Positions 33,407-35,186 of a stretch of DNA of 35,186 nt are shown in pieces. The translations under genes were made by a program, and so were the position numbers. The stretch lies in the NCBI GenBank assembly GCA_902558395.1, contig CACEDS010000002.1, forward strand, positions 162,043 to 197,228, written 5' to 3'. Position 1 is the stretch's first letter. Every line of letters starts with the position of its first letter. The notes beneath the pieces are model-generated. The model saw nothing but the letters and a program-made list of their open reading frames with translations. It searched no databases and was not told the DNA's origin. Source of the DNA: an uncultured SAR86 cluster bacterium. Lineage in GTDB: Bacteria > Pseudomonadota > Gammaproteobacteria > Magnimaribacterales > D2472.

Positions 33407-34288
33407 CTAATTATTTTTTAAACTATTTCCTAAGACCAGGTATTCAGGAATTTTTCCTCTTTTATCAGATTTACTATTAATGCTTCTTCCACAAAATACT
33501 TCTTGAATTCTATTTTCACTATAAATCTCTTTTATAAATGGTGCAGAGGAATTAGATAAAATTACATGGACTCCTTTTTGATTTAATTCTTGAAAGTAAT
33601 CTCTTAGTCGTATCTGTTCTTCTCTGCCAAACGCACCACTGTAAGAAGTAAAGGATGAAGTTTCATTTAAGGGATGATATGGGGGGTCAAAATAAACTAA
33701 ATCACCCTTTTCTATATCTTTTATCTCATCAAATTCTTGGCATCGAATATTTTCTGTTTTTGGAAGTAGATTAGAAAGTTTATATAAATTCTCCTCATCT
33801 ATGATGGTTGGATTTTTATAACTACCCTTAGGCACATTGAAAAGTCCTTTACTGTTAACTCTATATAATCCATTGAAGCAGGTTCTATTAATTACAATAA
33901 GTGCTGCTGAACGTTCTATTCCTTCATACCTATCTATTTTATTTTTCTCACCATCTACACCATTGAATTTTTCACGAATGTAATAGTAATCATATTTCTT
34001 ATAATCTTTTTCTAATGCATTACAAAGGTAGATAAGTTCTTCAGGACTGCTTTTGATATTTTTATACATATCAATTAAATCTTGATTCACATCATTAATT
34101 ATTGCTGTTTCTTTATGCTCTAAACCTAGAGTATTTAAGATATCAAAATAGACTGCACCACCACCAAAAAAAGGTTCTACATATTTATTTGGAGAAAGAT
34201 TTTTATAAAACTCTCTAATATCAGGGACTAATTGTCTTTTACCACCCACCCATTTAAGAACGGGTTTAACATCATAATCTACAGTCAT
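33407..34288 (-). CDS. Dam-family (D12 class) DNA N6-adenine methyltransferase
   Basis: The 293-residue enzyme has the alpha-class order: SAM-binding LKWVGGKRQL (11-20) and PFFGGGAV (39-46), NRTCFNGLYRVNSKGLFNVP, then catalytic DPPYHPLNETSSFTSY with DPPY at 201-204, and the C-terminal GRSINSKSDKRGKIPEYLVLGN. These match DpnM/Dam-like enzymes that methylate adenine in GATC in double-stranded DNA. It overlaps the upstream methyltransferase by 4 bases (ATGA). As a member of a two-methylase cassette it would protect the host from the adjacent nuclease. GATC occurs often in the neighbouring core genes, so protection would be needed if GATC is the target. Confidence 0.92.
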   Translation of the reverse strand: MTVDYDVKPVLKWVGGKRQLVPDIREFYKNLSPNKYVEPFFGGGAVYFDILNTLGLEHKETAIINDVNQDLIDMYKNIKSSPEELIYLCNALEKDYKKYDYYYIREKFNGVDGEKNKIDRYEGIERSAALIVINRTCFNGLYRVNSKGLFNVPKGSYKNPTIIDEENLYKLSNLLPKTENIRCQEFDEIKDIEKGDLVYFDPPYHPLNETSSFTSYSGAFGREEQIRLRDYFQELNQKGVHVILSNSSAPFIKEIYSENRIQEVFCGRSINSKSDKRGKIPEYLVLGNSLKNN

Positions 34289-35031
34289 AATTTTTTTGAT
34301 TGAACACTTTTAATTCTTTTTCTAGATAACTCACAATAGGATTTATCTGACTCTATACCTATATAGTTTCTATTATTTCTTGCACATACAACTCCTGTAG
34401 TGCCACTGCCATTAAACATATCTAAGACTATATCATTCTCTTGAGTAGAAGCATGAATCATCCTTTCAATAATCTCCTCAGGTTTTTGTGTAGGATGTTT
34501 ACCGAACTTCTTCTCATCTTTTTTTGGTCTGCCCATTATCCATACATCTTTCATTTGCTTACCATCGTTATGACTTTTCATTAAGTCATAATTAAAATGA
34601 TGTTTTGTTTTCTGACCTTTTCTTACCCATAGGATAGTTTCAGTAGAATGAGTGAAGAATCTGCAAGAAAGATTGGGGGGTGGAGCAGTTTTTACCCAAG
34701 TAATGTTATTCAAAATCCTAAAATCTTTGAAACTGCTAATTATCGAACCAATAATATAAATATTGTGATAAGTCCCACTAACCCATAAAGTCCCTCCAGG
34801 TTTTAGAACCCTATAACTTTCTTTAATCCACCCTGCATTAAACTGATAAACATCATCAAAATCATTTCCTTTATCCCAATCACCTTTATTTACTGAGACC
34901 ATTTTCCCACTTTTGCATGTAATTCCATCATTTGATAAGAAGTATGGTGGGTCAGTAATAATGCAATCTATCGAATCATTTTCTATCTTTGGAAGATATT
35001 TAAAACAGTCTTTATTATGTATTTTTATCAT
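34285..35031 (-). CDS. DpnA-like DNA adenine methyltransferase (beta class)
   Basis: The 248-residue enzyme has DPPY (27-30) near the N-terminus and the SAM motif DMFNGSGTTG (204-213) near the C-terminus, the beta-class order. Stretches such as GDWDKGNDF, ILNNITWVKTAPPPNLSCRF, FTHSTETILWVRKGQK and HFNYDLMKSHNDGKQMKDVW closely resemble DpnA, the second DpnII methylase that can modify single-stranded GATC during natural transformation. Its presence suggests a cassette adapted to protect incoming single-stranded DNA. The ATG lies 6 bases after the stop of a further upstream gene, so an operon is likely. Confidence 0.92.
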   Translation of the reverse strand: MIKIHNKDCFKYLPKIENDSIDCIITDPPYFLSNDGITCKSGKMVSVNKGDWDKGNDFDDVYQFNAGWIKESYRVLKPGGTLWVSGTYHNIYIIGSIISSFKDFRILNNITWVKTAPPPNLSCRFFTHSTETILWVRKGQKTKHHFNYDLMKSHNDGKQMKDVWIMGRPKKDEKKFGKHPTQKPEEIIERMIHASTQENDIVLDMFNGSGTTGVVCARNNRNYIGIESDKSYCELSRKRIKSVQSKKL

Positions 35032-35037
35032 TTCAAG

Positions 35038-35184
35038 TTAATTTAGACCCAAAAACCTTTTGGTGCACTCTTTATAATCTACTAAATGTGCGTAAGACTG
35101 CATTGTGTTTTTTTGATCCAAAACTATTTTTCTAAAAATGGATTCAGTCTTCCTGATAACAGCAGTTAAACCATGCTTCTTTTT
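35038..35184 (-). CDS. C-terminal end of an unidentified protein at the window edge
   Basis: A minus-strand frame open from the right edge encodes 48 residues (KKKHGLTAVIRKTESIFRK, then IVLDQKNTMQSYAHLVDYKE and CTKRFLGLN) and stops 6 bases before the DpnA-like methyltransferase. The other two minus-strand frames close early. The spacing suggests it belongs to the same operon. I do not recognise the family; a cassette regulator, a further restriction protein or a flanking accessory gene are all possible. Confidence 0.45.
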   Translation of the reverse strand, partial: KKKHGLTAVIRKTESIFRKIVLDQKNTMQSYAHLVDYKECTKRFLGLN

Positions 35185-35186
35185 AT

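Noticed and set aside
32702-35186. Integrative element with attachment sites at tRNA-Phe
   Set aside because: No integrase is visible and I see no second copy of the tRNA 3' end in the window; only the location next to a tRNA suggests an island.
1-35186. CRISPR arrays, insertion sequences, rRNA or riboswitches
   Set aside because: No regularly spaced repeats, transposase motifs, rRNA segments or recognisable riboswitch leaders were seen on reading both strands.

Overview
The window is a compact, AT-rich bacterial chromosome segment. Most neighbouring genes abut or overlap by 1-20 bases, no gene-free stretch exceeds about 150 bases, and TTG/GTG starts are frequent. The gene orders (surA-pdxA-rsmA-apaH, yicC/gmk/rpoZ/spoT/ridA, rph-pyrE, ubiC-ubiA, yqiB-yqiA, mutY-yggX, glnA-ntrB-ntrC) are gammaproteobacterial. 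Together with low GC, short intergenic gaps and several shortened enzymes, this suggests a streamlined marine gammaproteobacterium such as SAR86. The lineage is an inference from gene order and composition only.

Layout. 1-5765 (+) is one tightly coupled run: the 3' end of surA, then pdxA, rsmA, apaH, cca, a pteridine reductase of the PTR1/FolM type and an APH-fold kinase. 5758-8092 (-) carries tsaD, folB, folK and a PepSY membrane protein, read away from rpsU-yqeY-rph-pyrE-ribE (8153-10806, +). 10786-16830 (-) holds an NAD(P)-binding epimerase-like gene, yicC, gmk, rpoZ, spoT, ridA and pyrB. 16891-20365 (-) holds a 59-residue rubredoxin gene, a dicarboxylate/amino-acid symporter and a membrane pyrophosphatase. 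20429-23937 (+) has ubiC, ubiA, a FemAB/GNAT-like protein, yqiB and yqiA. 24080-27561 (+) is a nitrogen-control operon. 27558-32636 has a membrane rhodanese, gpmA, mutY, yggX and a large dimethylglycine/sarcosine dehydrogenase-like flavoprotein. A tRNA-Phe gene (32702-32777) then borders a minus-strand restriction-modification cassette that runs off the right edge.

The two most informative regions are these. (1) In the glnA-ntrBC locus the synthetase is the eukaryote-like GSII type, not the adenylylatable GSI usual in gammaproteobacteria. It is preceded by a consensus sigma-54 promoter and two 17-bp NtrC-like palindromes whose centres are 30 bp apart. A perfect hairpin between glnA and ntrB contains the only good ribosome-binding sequence of ntrB. 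(2) The DpnII-like cassette beside tRNA-Phe has a Dam-family and a DpnA-family methyltransferase, paired with a 177-residue PD-(D/E)XK protein much shorter than DpnII/MboI nucleases. That protein may be expressed from its own leaderless promoter.

Functional links. Folate/pteridine genes (pteridine reductase, folB, folK) and a folate-dependent demethylase-like flavoprotein point to one-carbon metabolism. pyrB and pyrE serve pyrimidine synthesis, ubiC and ubiA ubiquinone synthesis, and spoT/rpoZ and ntrBC stress and nitrogen control. No CRISPR array, insertion sequence, integrase or rRNA gene was recognised.
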